A stretch of 9,917 nucleotides of DNA, taken from NCBI GenBank assembly GCA_025800435.1, contig JAOXRV010000135.1, positions 1 to 9,917 of the forward strand, read 5' to 3'. Position numbers and translations under genes: made by a program. Numbering within the stretch: the stretch's first letter is position 1; every line of letters begins with the position of its first letter. Positions 1-6,873 of the stretch are shown here, piece by piece. The notes beneath the pieces are model-generated. The model worked only from the letters and a program-made list of their open reading frames with translations, made no database searches and had not been told where the DNA came from. Origin of the DNA: Cellvibrionaceae bacterium (GTDB lineage: Bacteria; Pseudomonadota; Gammaproteobacteria; Pseudomonadales; Cellvibrionaceae).

Positions 1-312
1 GAGGACGAGGCAGAATCCCTGGCGGAAGATATTGATCAGCTGGCCTTGATTGCCATTGAGTTCCCGGTGTTTATGGATGGCCGCGGCTTTTCCAATGCTG
101 CTATTTTGCGCCAACAGTTTAACTACCGCGGTGAGCTGCGCGCGGTCGGCGGATTTATTCGTGACCAGTTGTGTTATTTGAGCCGCTGCGGCTTTAATGC
201 CTTTGACCTGGGCGGCGAAGACCTGGAGGCGGCGCTGCACTCACTGCAAGATTTAAACGAGTTTTACCAGGCCTCCAGCGATCAACCCAAGCCACTATTT
301 CGCCGACGATAA
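1..312 (+). CDS. DUF934 family protein (sulfite-reductase-associated), 5' truncated by window edge
   Basis: Frame 1 is open from the first base to a TAA at 310-312, so the 103 visible residues are the C-terminal part of a gene that begins outside the window. The core FPVFMDGRGFSNA (residues 21-33), followed by LRQQF, GELRAVGG, RDQLCYLSRCGFNAF, matches the DUF934 (COG3749) pattern of a DGRG-F-S motif, a GELRA motif and a DQL...RCGF motif. Members of this family usually lie directly downstream of cysI, the sulfite reductase hemoprotein, and are thought to help assimilatory sulfate reduction; the biochemical role is not established. A cysI gene just upstream of base 1 is therefore a prediction, not something seen here. 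The C-terminus (PKPLFRRR) is basic. An internal TTG at 46 could be taken as a start by an ORF finder, but homology extends upstream of it. Family confidence high, function low. Confidence 0.88.
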   Translation, partial: EDEAESLAEDIDQLALIAIEFPVFMDGRGFSNAAILRQQFNYRGELRAVGGFIRDQLCYLSRCGFNAFDLGGEDLEAALHSLQDLNEFYQASSDQPKPLFRRR

Positions 313-340
313 AGCGTGTGGTTTTAGTGGCCATTGGGTC

Positions 341-383
341 TTTGTGGTTTCGATGTCGAGCTTTTGTGGTTTCGACGCCGAGC
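341..383. repeat. Tandem 21-bp direct repeat, two copies
   Basis: Two copies of a 21-base unit, tttgtggtttcgaYgYcgag plus c, lie at 341-361 and 363-383, separated by one base. They differ at only two positions, both C/T. The second copy runs into the left arm of the adjacent inverted repeat (starting at 380). This is seen directly in the sequence. It could be a local slippage duplication or the remnant of insertion of the neighbouring element. Confidence 0.8.
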
Positions 384-489
384 CTTAGGTAGGGTAGCCC
401 TTCTAGGGGACGCATAAACCCCTCCATGGGGCTCTCGTCCGCCATCCCTGGCTCCCAAGCCCCTAGAAGGGCTACCCTACCTAAGGCTC
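380..489. repeat. 110-nt nested inverted repeat (MITE- or REP-like element)
   Basis: A perfect 30-bp inverted repeat has its left arm at 380-409 and its right arm at 460-489; the arms begin gagccttaggtagggtagcc and end ttctagggg. The 50-base interior can fold again: GGACG (408-412) pairs with CGTCC (436-440) around CCCC (419-422)/GGGG (428-431), and GCCA (441-444) pairs with TGGC (449-452). The predicted RNA or cruciform is thus a long stem capped by two small hairpins. No transposase is present. Such size and symmetry suit a miniature inverted-repeat element or a dispersed intergenic repeat; whether other copies exist cannot be seen here. It lies between two converging genes and might also act as a bidirectional transcription barrier, though it lacks a T tail. 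Confidence 0.85.
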
Positions 490-552
490 TACCAATACCT
501 GCTCTGAAGGGCTCGGCAACGAAGCCCCTATATTAAAAAAACAGGCTACGAT

Positions 553-1617
553 TTAATGTTTATAGCGCTGGTAAAACGCCCTATCCCACCATTTACTGGC
601 CAGGCGGTCGACACTGCCCTCAACCGATAGGCCCAATTTTTCGGCCACGGTTTTTTTGTGCTCATAAGCAATTTCATAGATTGGATACTCGACGGCGGCC
701 TGTTGCAGGTATTCGTCGCTGGTCATGATCTCATCGATCAAACCATTGCCAATCGCCTGGCTGCCGTACCACACCTCTCCGGTGGCAACCGCAGCAATAT
801 CCAAATTGGGACGGCGCTCGCCCACATAGCCTTTAAATAACTCGTGAGTCTGCTCAAGCTCTTCCATAAACTTGGCCCGGCCCTTGTCGGTATTTTCACC
901 AAGCATTGTAAGCGTGCGCTTATACTCGCCGGCGGTTAGAATCTCGACATCCACATCGTGTTTTTTCAATAAGCGATGAATATTGGGCACCTGGGCCAAC
1001 ACACCGATAGAACCGATAATGGCGAAGGGGGCCGCGAGAATTTTATCGGCCACACAAGCCATCATATAGCCGCCGCTGGCAGCTACCTTGTCGACACAGA
1101 CGGTAAGATTGATACCGGCCTTGGCGATGCGGTCAAGCTGGCTTGAGGCCAGACCGTAACTGTGCACCATGCCACCGCCGCTTTCCAGCCGCAGCACCAC
1201 CTCATCCCCGGTCTGGGCCACACTCAACAGCGCGCTAATTTCTTCGCGCATGGCATCCACTGGGCTGGCTTTAATATCACCATCAAAATTAAGCACAAAC
1301 AGGCGCTTTTCGGGCTCGGCAGCGGTATCCTTGCCGGCTTTTTTAGCCTTCTCCTTGGCGAGTTTGTGCTCGGCCTTTTTGTCTTTTTCTTCGGCCTTTA
1401 TTAGCTGTTTAAAGGCTTCTGGCTCTAACACCGCCTCGCGCATCGCATCGCGGTAGGCATCGTACTGCTGATTGAGCTTGCGCACAGTAATGCTGCCACG
1501 CTCATCCTCGCCATCGCCGCGTTTGGCCGCTGCAATAACAAGCATCAAAAAGCCAATGGCCACCACCACGGTGACCGCCTTAGCCAAAAACAGGCCGTAT
1601 TCGCTTACAAACTCCAA
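553..1617 (-). CDS. sohB: SohB-type inner-membrane serine protease (S49 family)
   Basis: The 354-residue protein has one N-terminal membrane helix (about residues 8-30), a charged Lys/Glu/Ala-rich linker (about 68-105) and an S49 protease domain from about 106. RLFVLNFDGDIKAS opens the domain, the nucleophile is Ser181 in AASGGYMM, and the general base is Lys233 in AGEYKRTLT; IGSIGVLAQVPN (201-212) is also typical. The family is related to signal peptide peptidase SppA and cleaves within or near the membrane, with the catalytic domain in the periplasm. Length fits E. coli SohB (about 350). The start is TTG (1617-1615): an in-frame TAG lies four codons upstream, and AGGAG sits six bases before the TTG. 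It is the last gene of the leftward cluster; a promoter is predicted at 1670-1698. All expected catalytic residues are present. Confidence 0.95.
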   Translation of the reverse strand: MEFVSEYGLFLAKAVTVVVAIGFLMLVIAAAKRGDGEDERGSITVRKLNQQYDAYRDAMREAVLEPEAFKQLIKAEEKDKKAEHKLAKEKAKKAGKDTAAEPEKRLFVLNFDGDIKASPVDAMREEISALLSVAQTGDEVVLRLESGGGMVHSYGLASSQLDRIAKAGINLTVCVDKVAASGGYMMACVADKILAAPFAIIGSIGVLAQVPNIHRLLKKHDVDVEILTAGEYKRTLTMLGENTDKGRAKFMEELEQTHELFKGYVGERRPNLDIAAVATGEVWYGSQAIGNGLIDEIMTSDEYLQQAAVEYPIYEIAYEHKKTVAEKLGLSVEGSVDRLASKWWDRAFYQRYKH

Positions 1618-1669
1618 GCTAATCTCCTAGCTGATTAATTGAGGCCGATAGCGGCCGCCAAAGCCGCAC

Positions 1670-1698
1670 ATTATCAACACTGGTAGCGGTTTTAGCAA
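1670..1698 (-). promoter_or_regulatory. Candidate sigma-70 promoter for sohB
   Basis: On the minus strand TTGCTA (1698-1693) and GATAAT (1675-1670) are separated by exactly 17 bases, matching 4/6 and 5/6 of the sigma-70 consensus. This places a transcription start roughly 45 bases ahead of the TTG start of sohB. The box lies just past the stop codon of the upstream membrane-protein gene, so sohB could be transcribed separately from it. Prediction by eye only. Confidence 0.45.
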
Positions 1699-1701
1699 AC
1701 C

Positions 1702-2349
1702 CTACTGCCAGCGCTCGACGGCGGCCTTAGCCTTGTCGTTGATGGGCTTGGCCAGCAGGCCAGTGCCACTGAGAGAAACCTCGTATAGGCCGTTATCGAC
1801 CATGGGCATAAAGGTGGCGCTGCCATAGGTGGTTTGCAGCAGCGACATCTGGCGAGAGTAGTCCTGCAGCAGTTGCCACATATCGATGCCGAGGCTTTCG
1901 TTTAGGGGGTGTACACTGCTGGGCCGGCTGCGCTCATCGGCGAGGGAGTAATAACGACCGCTGATACGGTCGAGGCGATAGCCGGGCTTTATATGCAGCC
2001 AACCCAGATCCGGCCAGCGCACGATGCGGGCGTCGAGCTGCCATTGATCGCCGTAGAGCTCAAACTGGCGCTCGCGGCCATTCTCGTCCAGCAACATCAC
2101 AATATACCTCTGATTGCCGAGTTGGCGCAGGCTAACCACGCCAATTGACTGGGGCTTGTGGATCTCGCGGTAGCTGTAGATATCGTAGGCCATCAGCGAC
2201 ACAACTAAGGCGCCGGTGAGGACTAAAATACCGGCACAGCCGCGAATAAACCCAAGTAACCAGCCCCGGCGCAGCACCATGCGCAAAGCAGCGTAGACCA
2301 ACGCCAACGCGATTAAGCCGATTACGATGGTTAAACCTAAATAAACCAT
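1702..2349 (-). CDS. Conserved hypothetical inner-membrane protein with two N-terminal helices
   Basis: I do not recognise a characterised function. The 215 residues begin with two hydrophobic helices (about 4-26 and 33-56) separated by a basic turn (LRRGW), followed by a soluble domain of about 155 residues rich in aromatic and charged residues (RYIVMLLDENGRERQFELYGD, 81-101; WPDLGWLHIKPGYRLDRISGRYYSL, 112-136). By the positive-inside rule the short loop is probably cytoplasmic and the C-terminal domain probably periplasmic. As I recall, proteins of this layout in Pseudomonas are sometimes labelled cation/multidrug efflux pump, which two helices and no transporter motif do not support. The ATG (2349-2347) is preceded by AGGAGG (2359-2354), a near-ideal ribosome site. 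It lies between nudC and sohB on the same strand, 84 bases before the sohB start. Confidence 0.8.
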   Translation of the reverse strand: MVYLGLTIVIGLIALALVYAALRMVLRRGWLLGFIRGCAGILVLTGALVVSLMAYDIYSYREIHKPQSIGVVSLRQLGNQRYIVMLLDENGRERQFELYGDQWQLDARIVRWPDLGWLHIKPGYRLDRISGRYYSLADERSRPSSVHPLNESLGIDMWQLLQDYSRQMSLLQTTYGSATFMPMVDNGLYEVSLSGTGLLAKPINDKAKAAVERWQ

Positions 2350-2384
2350 TTTGCCTCCTGCGTAACTGCGGCCATCTATGGTCC

Positions 2385-2411
2385 GCTATAGAAAGCAAGC
2401 GTTAGCGTCAA
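2385..2411 (-). promoter_or_regulatory. Weak candidate promoter for the membrane-protein gene
   Basis: On the minus strand TTGACG (2411-2406) precedes TATAGC (2390-2385). Each box is a good match to the sigma-70 consensus, but the spacer is 15 bases, shorter than ideal. The 150-base gap after nudC is long enough to hold an independent promoter. A 6-bp AACACT/AGTGTT dyad (2467-2472 and 2492-2497) near the nudC stop could be a weak terminator, but its stem is poor, so it is not listed separately. Confidence 0.3.
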
Positions 2412-2499
2412 CACTCCCCTACTTCCCTTTAGCGATTAAACCGCAGCAAGCCTGTTTTAAATATATAACACTTAGTAAGCACTGCAGCGCGAGTGTTCC

Positions 2500-3321
2500 C
2501 TACTCACAGGACTTAATAAAGGCCTCTATCAACTGCCCTGAAATGGTTTCTGAAGGGGGCACCAAGGGCAAGTCGCGGTAATGATACCAGTGCGCTTCGG
2601 CAATTTCTTCTGGCTCTGGACAAATCTCGCCGCCAGCGTAGTCGGCCATAAAAGCCAGCATTAACTGGCCCGGAAAAGGCCAGGCTTGGCTACCCCAGTA
2701 CTGAAGGCCCACTATCTCTACCCCCACTTCTTCGCGCACTTCGCGCCGGGCGCACTGCTCGGCGCTTTCACCGGCCTCCACAAAACCTGCCAAACAGGTA
2801 AAAAACGGCCGCCCTGAGCGGTTGTGGCGGGCCAGCAAACAGTGCTCGCCATTGCGCACCAGCACAATCACACAGGGGGAAATACGTGGGTAGCTGTGCA
2901 GACCGCAGCTGGGACAGGCCCTGGCCCGAACGCGGGAGTGATACTCGGTGGGGCTGCCGCAATGGCCACAAAACCGGTGGTTGCGGTCCCAGTGACAAAC
3001 CTGGCTGGCACGGCTGACCAGCTCGAACTCCCAACTGGGGTTATTTTGCAACAGCTCGCGCAGGCCAAACCAATGGCCGTCGAGCTTGTGCTCGGGCTCG
3101 ATATACTGACAAAAATAACTGCGTCCGGCGTAGTGCCCAAGCAGGTGGGGCGGCTCGCATTGCCCCAGCTCCAGCCCCAACCACTGGGCCTGTGTCAGCG
3201 CCTGCCAATGTTCGCCGTCAAGCCCAAACACCCCCTTATCAGAGACCAGCACCAGGCCGCTATCTGCACTGAGTTCAGCCTCGGCTGCCTGCAGGTCTTT
3301 AGGGGTTTGGAATTCATTCAT
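2500..3321 (-). CDS. nudC: NAD(H) pyrophosphatase / RNA deNADding Nudix hydrolase NudC
   Basis: The enzyme hydrolyses NADH (and NAD+) to NMN(H) and AMP and, in E. coli, removes NAD caps from RNA 5' ends. The 273-residue protein shows the family order: an N-terminal NudC-specific domain; a zinc ribbon with four cysteines (Cys118, Cys121, Cys136, Cys139, as CGHC and CPSC); a Nudix box fitting GX5EX7REUXEEXGU exactly from Gly179 to Val201 (metal-binding Glu in REVREEVG); and the NudC signature at 211-217, here SQAWPFP where the family usual form is SQPWPFP. Cytosolic, no signal peptide. The ATG overlaps the TGA of fimL by four bases (ATGA, 3321-3318), which indicates translational coupling. The fimL-nudC pairing is also known from Pseudomonas. 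The protein appears intact and full length. Confidence 0.96.
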   Translation of the reverse strand: MNEFQTPKDLQAAEAELSADSGLVLVSDKGVFGLDGEHWQALTQAQWLGLELGQCEPPHLLGHYAGRSYFCQYIEPEHKLDGHWFGLRELLQNNPSWEFELVSRASQVCHWDRNHRFCGHCGSPTEYHSRVRARACPSCGLHSYPRISPCVIVLVRNGEHCLLARHNRSGRPFFTCLAGFVEAGESAEQCARREVREEVGVEIVGLQYWGSQAWPFPGQLMLAFMADYAGGEICPEPEEIAEAHWYHYRDLPLVPPSETISGQLIEAFIKSCE

Positions 3322-5036
3322 ACTGTCTCTACTTGTTGCTCAACCTCGGCCACTGGAAAGCCCAGTGAGGCCATGCTCTCTTCGCCCAAAATTAAAATGG
3401 AATCATCGCTCTGCTGCAGCGCGCCATAGCTGGCCAGATAGTACTCCAGGCTAATAACCGCATCGGCCAAGGTCTCTAGCAGTGTATCCAGCGCTGGCGG
3501 CTGAGCCCCGCTGAGCAGTATTTGATCGACAAAGGAGTGAATTGCCGCAACCATGGCAGCGGCACGATTGAGGCCGATCATATTAAGGCCGCCGCGCACC
3601 GAGTTGATGGTGTTGCTAATATTGCCAATATGGTTTAGATCAAAGCCAGATTCTGCAAAGGAAGACAGTGCACGCTTGGCCATCATCAATGCCGCTTGGC
3701 ACTCGCTCACCACAATTGCCTCAGCCTCGGCCAGCTGCGAACTGCCGACAGCGCCGGGGGCCGAGAGGTGGTTGAGCTGTTCGAGGTTATCGTCCGACAG
3801 GGATAGGTTTTCCATCCCCGCTACGGTGCTTTCTACATAAACCATGGCATCGGCCACCGCCACCAGGCCATCGCTGTGGTATTCCACACTGTTGTCGTGC
3901 CAGGCCTGAATCGTGGCGATTTGCTCATCCATAATGGTGTGTGCACGGCTAAGCCCCAGTACTCCCAGCGCATCGCTTATACGGTGCAAGATGGCCAGCA
4001 ACTCGCTAAAGTCGACGATTAAGCTATCGCCGGCCTGGGCAGCCATTTCCAGTATGGACTGGCTCAATTTGAATTCTTCTTCCAGAACCTGCACAACCGA
4101 GTGAACGGTGTTTAAGCTGGGGCCGTGTAGCTCGCCCAAAAACTGTTGCAATTGGGCTTCGCTGTACCATGGCTGGCCCTCTAGCGACCGAGTTAACTGT
4201 TCATTTAGGGGCGCTCTGGGCTTGCCCAGGCTGGCCAGGTAGAGCAGTTCGCGCAGCAGCTTATTGTCAGGGGGGGTATCCAGGGCTGCTTCACCCTGCT
4301 GTTGTAGGCGACGAATTTCGCGGTCCACATCGCGCAGCAATAGCTTGCGCCCCAGGTTGAGGCCCACACCATCTTGCAGGGCCCGGCTGGCCTCGGCTGC
4401 CACCCACCAAAACAAACTAAAGCGATAGCCACCGCACAGGGCCTGTAAGCGCTGCAGGGCTCGCTCCATCAAGCCGATGGCGTGAAAATTGGGCTCGCGT
4501 ATGGTCTGTAATAGGCCCAGCTGATACATATGCCGCAAACGCTTAACTAGGCCTTCAAACTCCTCGCGAATACTGGCGCTGGCCCCATCTGGAGCTGTTA
4601 GGCGCTGTAAGTTGGCACTAAAAAAGTAGCTCTCGGCCAGTGCCGCTTCGCCACTGCACTTGCGCAGATCGTTAATTTGCGGCAGCAGCAACTGGGGTAG
4701 GTTGAGCTTGCGCTGGGCGGTCAGCTCCAAATAGCGTGGCAAGATAAATAAACTGGCACTAATCGCGGCAAAGTCTTCACTACTTGGCTCTCTGCCCTGG
4801 GCCAGGTGGCCGAGTAAGGTCAGTAGTTCGCCGCTTAGCAGCTCTATGCCCGGCAGCTGCACCATGCGCAAGGCGCCGTGTATCTGCTGCACCAGCTCGG
4901 TGGCGCCGGCCAATAGCTCGCTGTTGTCGGTCTCGCGGCTAAACTGCTCCAGTTTAACCACCGTCTGCTCTACATTCGCATTTAACTCCTGCGAGACCAG
5001 GCTCAAGGAAACCAGTTGTTTATAAAGCTCAGCCAC
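3318..5036 (-). CDS. fimL: FimL-like scaffold protein of the type IV pilus/cAMP (Chp) signalling pathway
   Basis: A 572-residue, mostly alpha-helical, soluble protein resembling the N-terminal region of the chemotaxis-type kinase ChpA. In P. aeruginosa FimL (about 556 residues) links the pole-localised FimV hub to the Chp system and raises cAMP through adenylate cyclase CyaB, promoting twitching motility. Three Hpt-like repeats can be discerned around QIHGALRMVQL (51-61), HRISDALGVLGL (351-362) and NSVRGGLNMIGL (478-489). None has an intact HxxKG: the third has Asn478 in place of His, and the second keeps His351 but lacks Lys-Gly. This fits a phosphotransfer-dead scaffold. The start is GTG (5036-5034): an in-frame TAA lies five codons upstream and AAGGA nine bases before it. 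Stop overlaps nudC start (ATGA). Identification rests on the Hpt-like repeats and the nudC neighbour; a ChpA fragment is the main alternative, unlikely given the lack of CheA domains. Confidence 0.85.
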   Translation of the reverse strand: MAELYKQLVSLSLVSQELNANVEQTVVKLEQFSRETDNSELLAGATELVQQIHGALRMVQLPGIELLSGELLTLLGHLAQGREPSSEDFAAISASLFILPRYLELTAQRKLNLPQLLLPQINDLRKCSGEAALAESYFFSANLQRLTAPDGASASIREEFEGLVKRLRHMYQLGLLQTIREPNFHAIGLMERALQRLQALCGGYRFSLFWWVAAEASRALQDGVGLNLGRKLLLRDVDREIRRLQQQGEAALDTPPDNKLLRELLYLASLGKPRAPLNEQLTRSLEGQPWYSEAQLQQFLGELHGPSLNTVHSVVQVLEEEFKLSQSILEMAAQAGDSLIVDFSELLAILHRISDALGVLGLSRAHTIMDEQIATIQAWHDNSVEYHSDGLVAVADAMVYVESTVAGMENLSLSDDNLEQLNHLSAPGAVGSSQLAEAEAIVVSECQAALMMAKRALSSFAESGFDLNHIGNISNTINSVRGGLNMIGLNRAAAMVAAIHSFVDQILLSGAQPPALDTLLETLADAVISLEYYLASYGALQQSDDSILILGEESMASLGFPVAEVEQQVETV

Positions 5037-5363
5037 CGCTTTGCATCCTTCTTATGTACTCAGTCGAATAACTTGACGCGATCAAAGAATCCGTTTGCGA
5101 ATTAAGACCTTAGTTATAGGGTCGGACAGTAACACAGTCCAGTAAAAACTGGCTAGAAGCAGCGCTCGTTAAGATAAAGAGTACTCGCCAGCTGGGCATT
5201 TTATGATCAAACTCAACTAAAAGTGGGCAAAACCTGCCTAGACCGCGACTGTAGAACCTAAAAAAGACTGATGCTTAGGATAAAGCAGTGGATTTATCCC
5301 CATTAACGACTAAAATCAACCCACTAATTAGCAGATTCACCACCATCGCCAGGGGTTTTTATA
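5037..5363. other. Divergent spacer between fimL and nhaB
   Basis: This 327-base AT-richer spacer separates the divergently transcribed fimL and nhaB genes. I see no ORF or RNA gene in it. It holds a candidate fimL promoter (5113-5141), a small dyad CCAGT-aaaa-ACTGG (5139-5152) touching the -35 box of that promoter, a weak -10-like TAAAAT at 5311-5316 that could serve nhaB, and a ribosome site AGGGG (5351-5355) for nhaB. The regulatory content is otherwise unassigned. Confidence 0.55.
5113..5141 (-). promoter_or_regulatory. Candidate sigma-70 promoter for fimL-nudC
   Basis: On the minus strand TGGACT (5141-5136) and TATAAC (5118-5113) are spaced by 17 bases, matching 4/6 and 5/6 of consensus. 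The predicted start would give an untranslated leader of roughly 70 bases. Visual prediction only; no activator site was recognised. Confidence 0.33.
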
Positions 5364-6866
5364 ATGGTAAACAGTTTGTCCCAAGCCTTTATCAGTAACT
5401 TTTTGGGCCAGGCCCCGGATTGGTACAAGCGGGCCATTTTGGCTTTTCTGGTAATCAATCCCATTTTAATGGTGACTGTGGGCAAATATGTCACCGGCTG
5501 GGTCATTATCCTCGAATTTATTTTTACCCTGGCCATGGCGCTTAAGTGCTACCCACTGCAACCCGGTGGCTTAATAGCGATTGAGGCCATCGCCATGGGC
5601 ATGGCCACCGCCGAGTCGGTCAAGCAAGAGCTGTTTGTCAACTTTCCAGTGATCCTGCTGCTGATGTTTATGGTGGCCGGCATCTACTTTATGAAAGATC
5701 TGCTGCTGTTTATCTTCACCAAGATTTTACTGAATATTCGCTCCAAAGCACTGCTGTCTTTACTGTTCTGTTTTGCCGCCGCCTTCTTATCGGCGTTTCT
5801 CGACGCCCTCACCGTGACCGCGGTGTTGATTACCGTCGCGGTGGGCTTCTACTCGGTTTATCACAAGATAGCCTCGGGCAAAAAGTTTCACCACGATCAC
5901 GATCACGGTCAGGATGAAGAGGTCTACGAGTATCACCGCGAAGACCTCGACCAGTTTCGCTCGTTTTTGCGCAGTTTGATTATGCACGGCGCCGTGGGTA
6001 CCGCCTTGGGTGGTGTATGTACCGTGGTGGGCGAGCCCCAAAACCTGCTGATTGCCAATGTCGCCGGCTGGGACTTTATCGAATTTGTTAAAGTCATGGC
6101 GCCGGTGACTATGCCGGTATTGGTAATGGGCCTGCTGACCTGTGTGGTGCTTGAGAAGACCGGCTGGTTTGGCTACGGCGCCTGCCTGCCCGAATCAGTG
6201 CGCAATGTACTGGAAGAGTTTGCCGAAGAAGAAGACAGCAAACGCACTGTTAAAGATAAAGCCGCGCTGATCATCCAGGCATTTGTGGGTTTGATACTGG
6301 TTGTTGCGCTGGCCCTGCACGTGGCCGAAGTGGGCTTAGTAGGCCTGATGATTATCGTCCTGCTAACCGCCTTTAACGGTATTATCGACGAGCACCAGAT
6401 TGGCCACGCCTTTGAAGAGGCCCTGCCCTTTACCGCCTTGCTAGCGGTGTTCTTTGCCATTGTTGCTGTTATTCACGCCCAGCATTTGTTTGAGCCGATT
6501 ACCGCTATGGTGCTGGCGCTCGATACCGAGCAACAGGCCCCCATGTTGTTTTTAGCCAACGGCGTACTGTCGATGATTTCCGACAATGTATTTGTGGCCA
6601 CGGTTTATATCAACGAGATTAAATCGGCCCTGGATGCGGGCACCATTACCAAGGAACATTTTGACGACCTGGCGGTGGCCATTAACACCGGCACCAACCT
6701 GCCCTCGGTGGCAACCCCCAACGGCCAGGCCGCCTTCCTATTTCTGCTGACCTCAGCCCTGGCGCCGCTAATTCGGCTGTCCTACGGCACCATGGTAAAA
6801 ATGGCCGTGCCCTATACCCTGGTACTGGGCGGTGTCGGTATTGCTTGCGTATCGGCTTTTTACTAA
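5364..6866 (+). CDS. nhaB: Na+/H+ antiporter NhaB
   Basis: NhaB is a polytopic inner-membrane antiporter that expels Na+ in exchange for H+, protecting the cell from sodium and helping pH control. The 500-residue protein has the usual family length and many hydrophobic helices through its length. FLDALTVTAV carries Asp147, the same number as the functionally important Asp147 of E. coli NhaB. GGVCTVVGEPQNLLIANVAGWDF (216-238), MISDNVFVATVYINEI (404-419) and NTGTNLPSVATPNGQAAFLF (441-460) are strongly conserved family segments. A hydrophilic loop after Asp147 contains HHDHDHG (176-182), noted separately. The ATG at 5364 has AGGGG eight bases upstream. It is transcribed alone, divergent from fimL and convergent with rraA, and ends in a hairpin-rich spacer. 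In Pseudomonas, as I recall, nhaB is also a close neighbour of fimL and nudC. Confidence 0.97.
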   Translation: MVNSLSQAFISNFLGQAPDWYKRAILAFLVINPILMVTVGKYVTGWVIILEFIFTLAMALKCYPLQPGGLIAIEAIAMGMATAESVKQELFVNFPVILLLMFMVAGIYFMKDLLLFIFTKILLNIRSKALLSLLFCFAAAFLSAFLDALTVTAVLITVAVGFYSVYHKIASGKKFHHDHDHGQDEEVYEYHREDLDQFRSFLRSLIMHGAVGTALGGVCTVVGEPQNLLIANVAGWDFIEFVKVMAPVTMPVLVMGLLTCVVLEKTGWFGYGACLPESVRNVLEEFAEEEDSKRTVKDKAALIIQAFVGLILVVALALHVAEVGLVGLMIIVLLTAFNGIIDEHQIGHAFEEALPFTALLAVFFAIVAVIHAQHLFEPITAMVLALDTEQQAPMLFLANGVLSMISDNVFVATVYINEIKSALDAGTITKEHFDDLAVAINTGTNLPSVATPNGQAAFLFLLTSALAPLIRLSYGTMVKMAVPYTLVLGGVGIACVSAFY

Positions 6867-6873
6867 CTTGCCT

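Larger units (their letters stand above)
313..552. other. Gene-free spacer carrying repeat structures
   Basis: This 240-base spacer lies between the end of the DUF934 gene and the end of the converging sohB gene. I see no convincing gene in it. It holds a tandem 21-bp duplication (341-383), a 110-nt nested inverted repeat (380-489), and a T-run on the minus strand (about 535-541) after the sohB stop. A weak GGGCT/AGCCC dyad (510-525) lies close by, but on the minus strand it follows the T-run instead of preceding it, so I do not call a classical terminator there. Confidence 0.6.

Noticed and set aside
194..445. Minus-strand open frame of 83 codons in the DUF934-sohB spacer
   Set aside because: It spans the inverted-repeat element and then runs antisense into the DUF934 gene; no family resemblance or ribosome site. 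Its first codons are simply a translation of the repeat.
510..547. Rho-independent terminator after sohB
   Set aside because: On the minus strand the T-run comes before the weak GC dyad instead of after it, so the order is wrong for an intrinsic terminator.
2824..3429. Plus-strand open frame of 201 codons
   Set aside because: Antisense to nudC, whose zinc ribbon and Nudix box are intact.
5073..5101. TTGACG on the plus strand as a -35 box for nhaB
   Set aside because: No acceptable -10 at 16-18 bases, and it is nearly 300 bases ahead of the nhaB start.
5294..5302. TTATCCCCA, one mismatch from a DnaA box
   Set aside because: A single near-match with no second copy, no AT-rich unwinding repeats and no dnaA/dnaN/gyrB nearby; not evidence of an origin.
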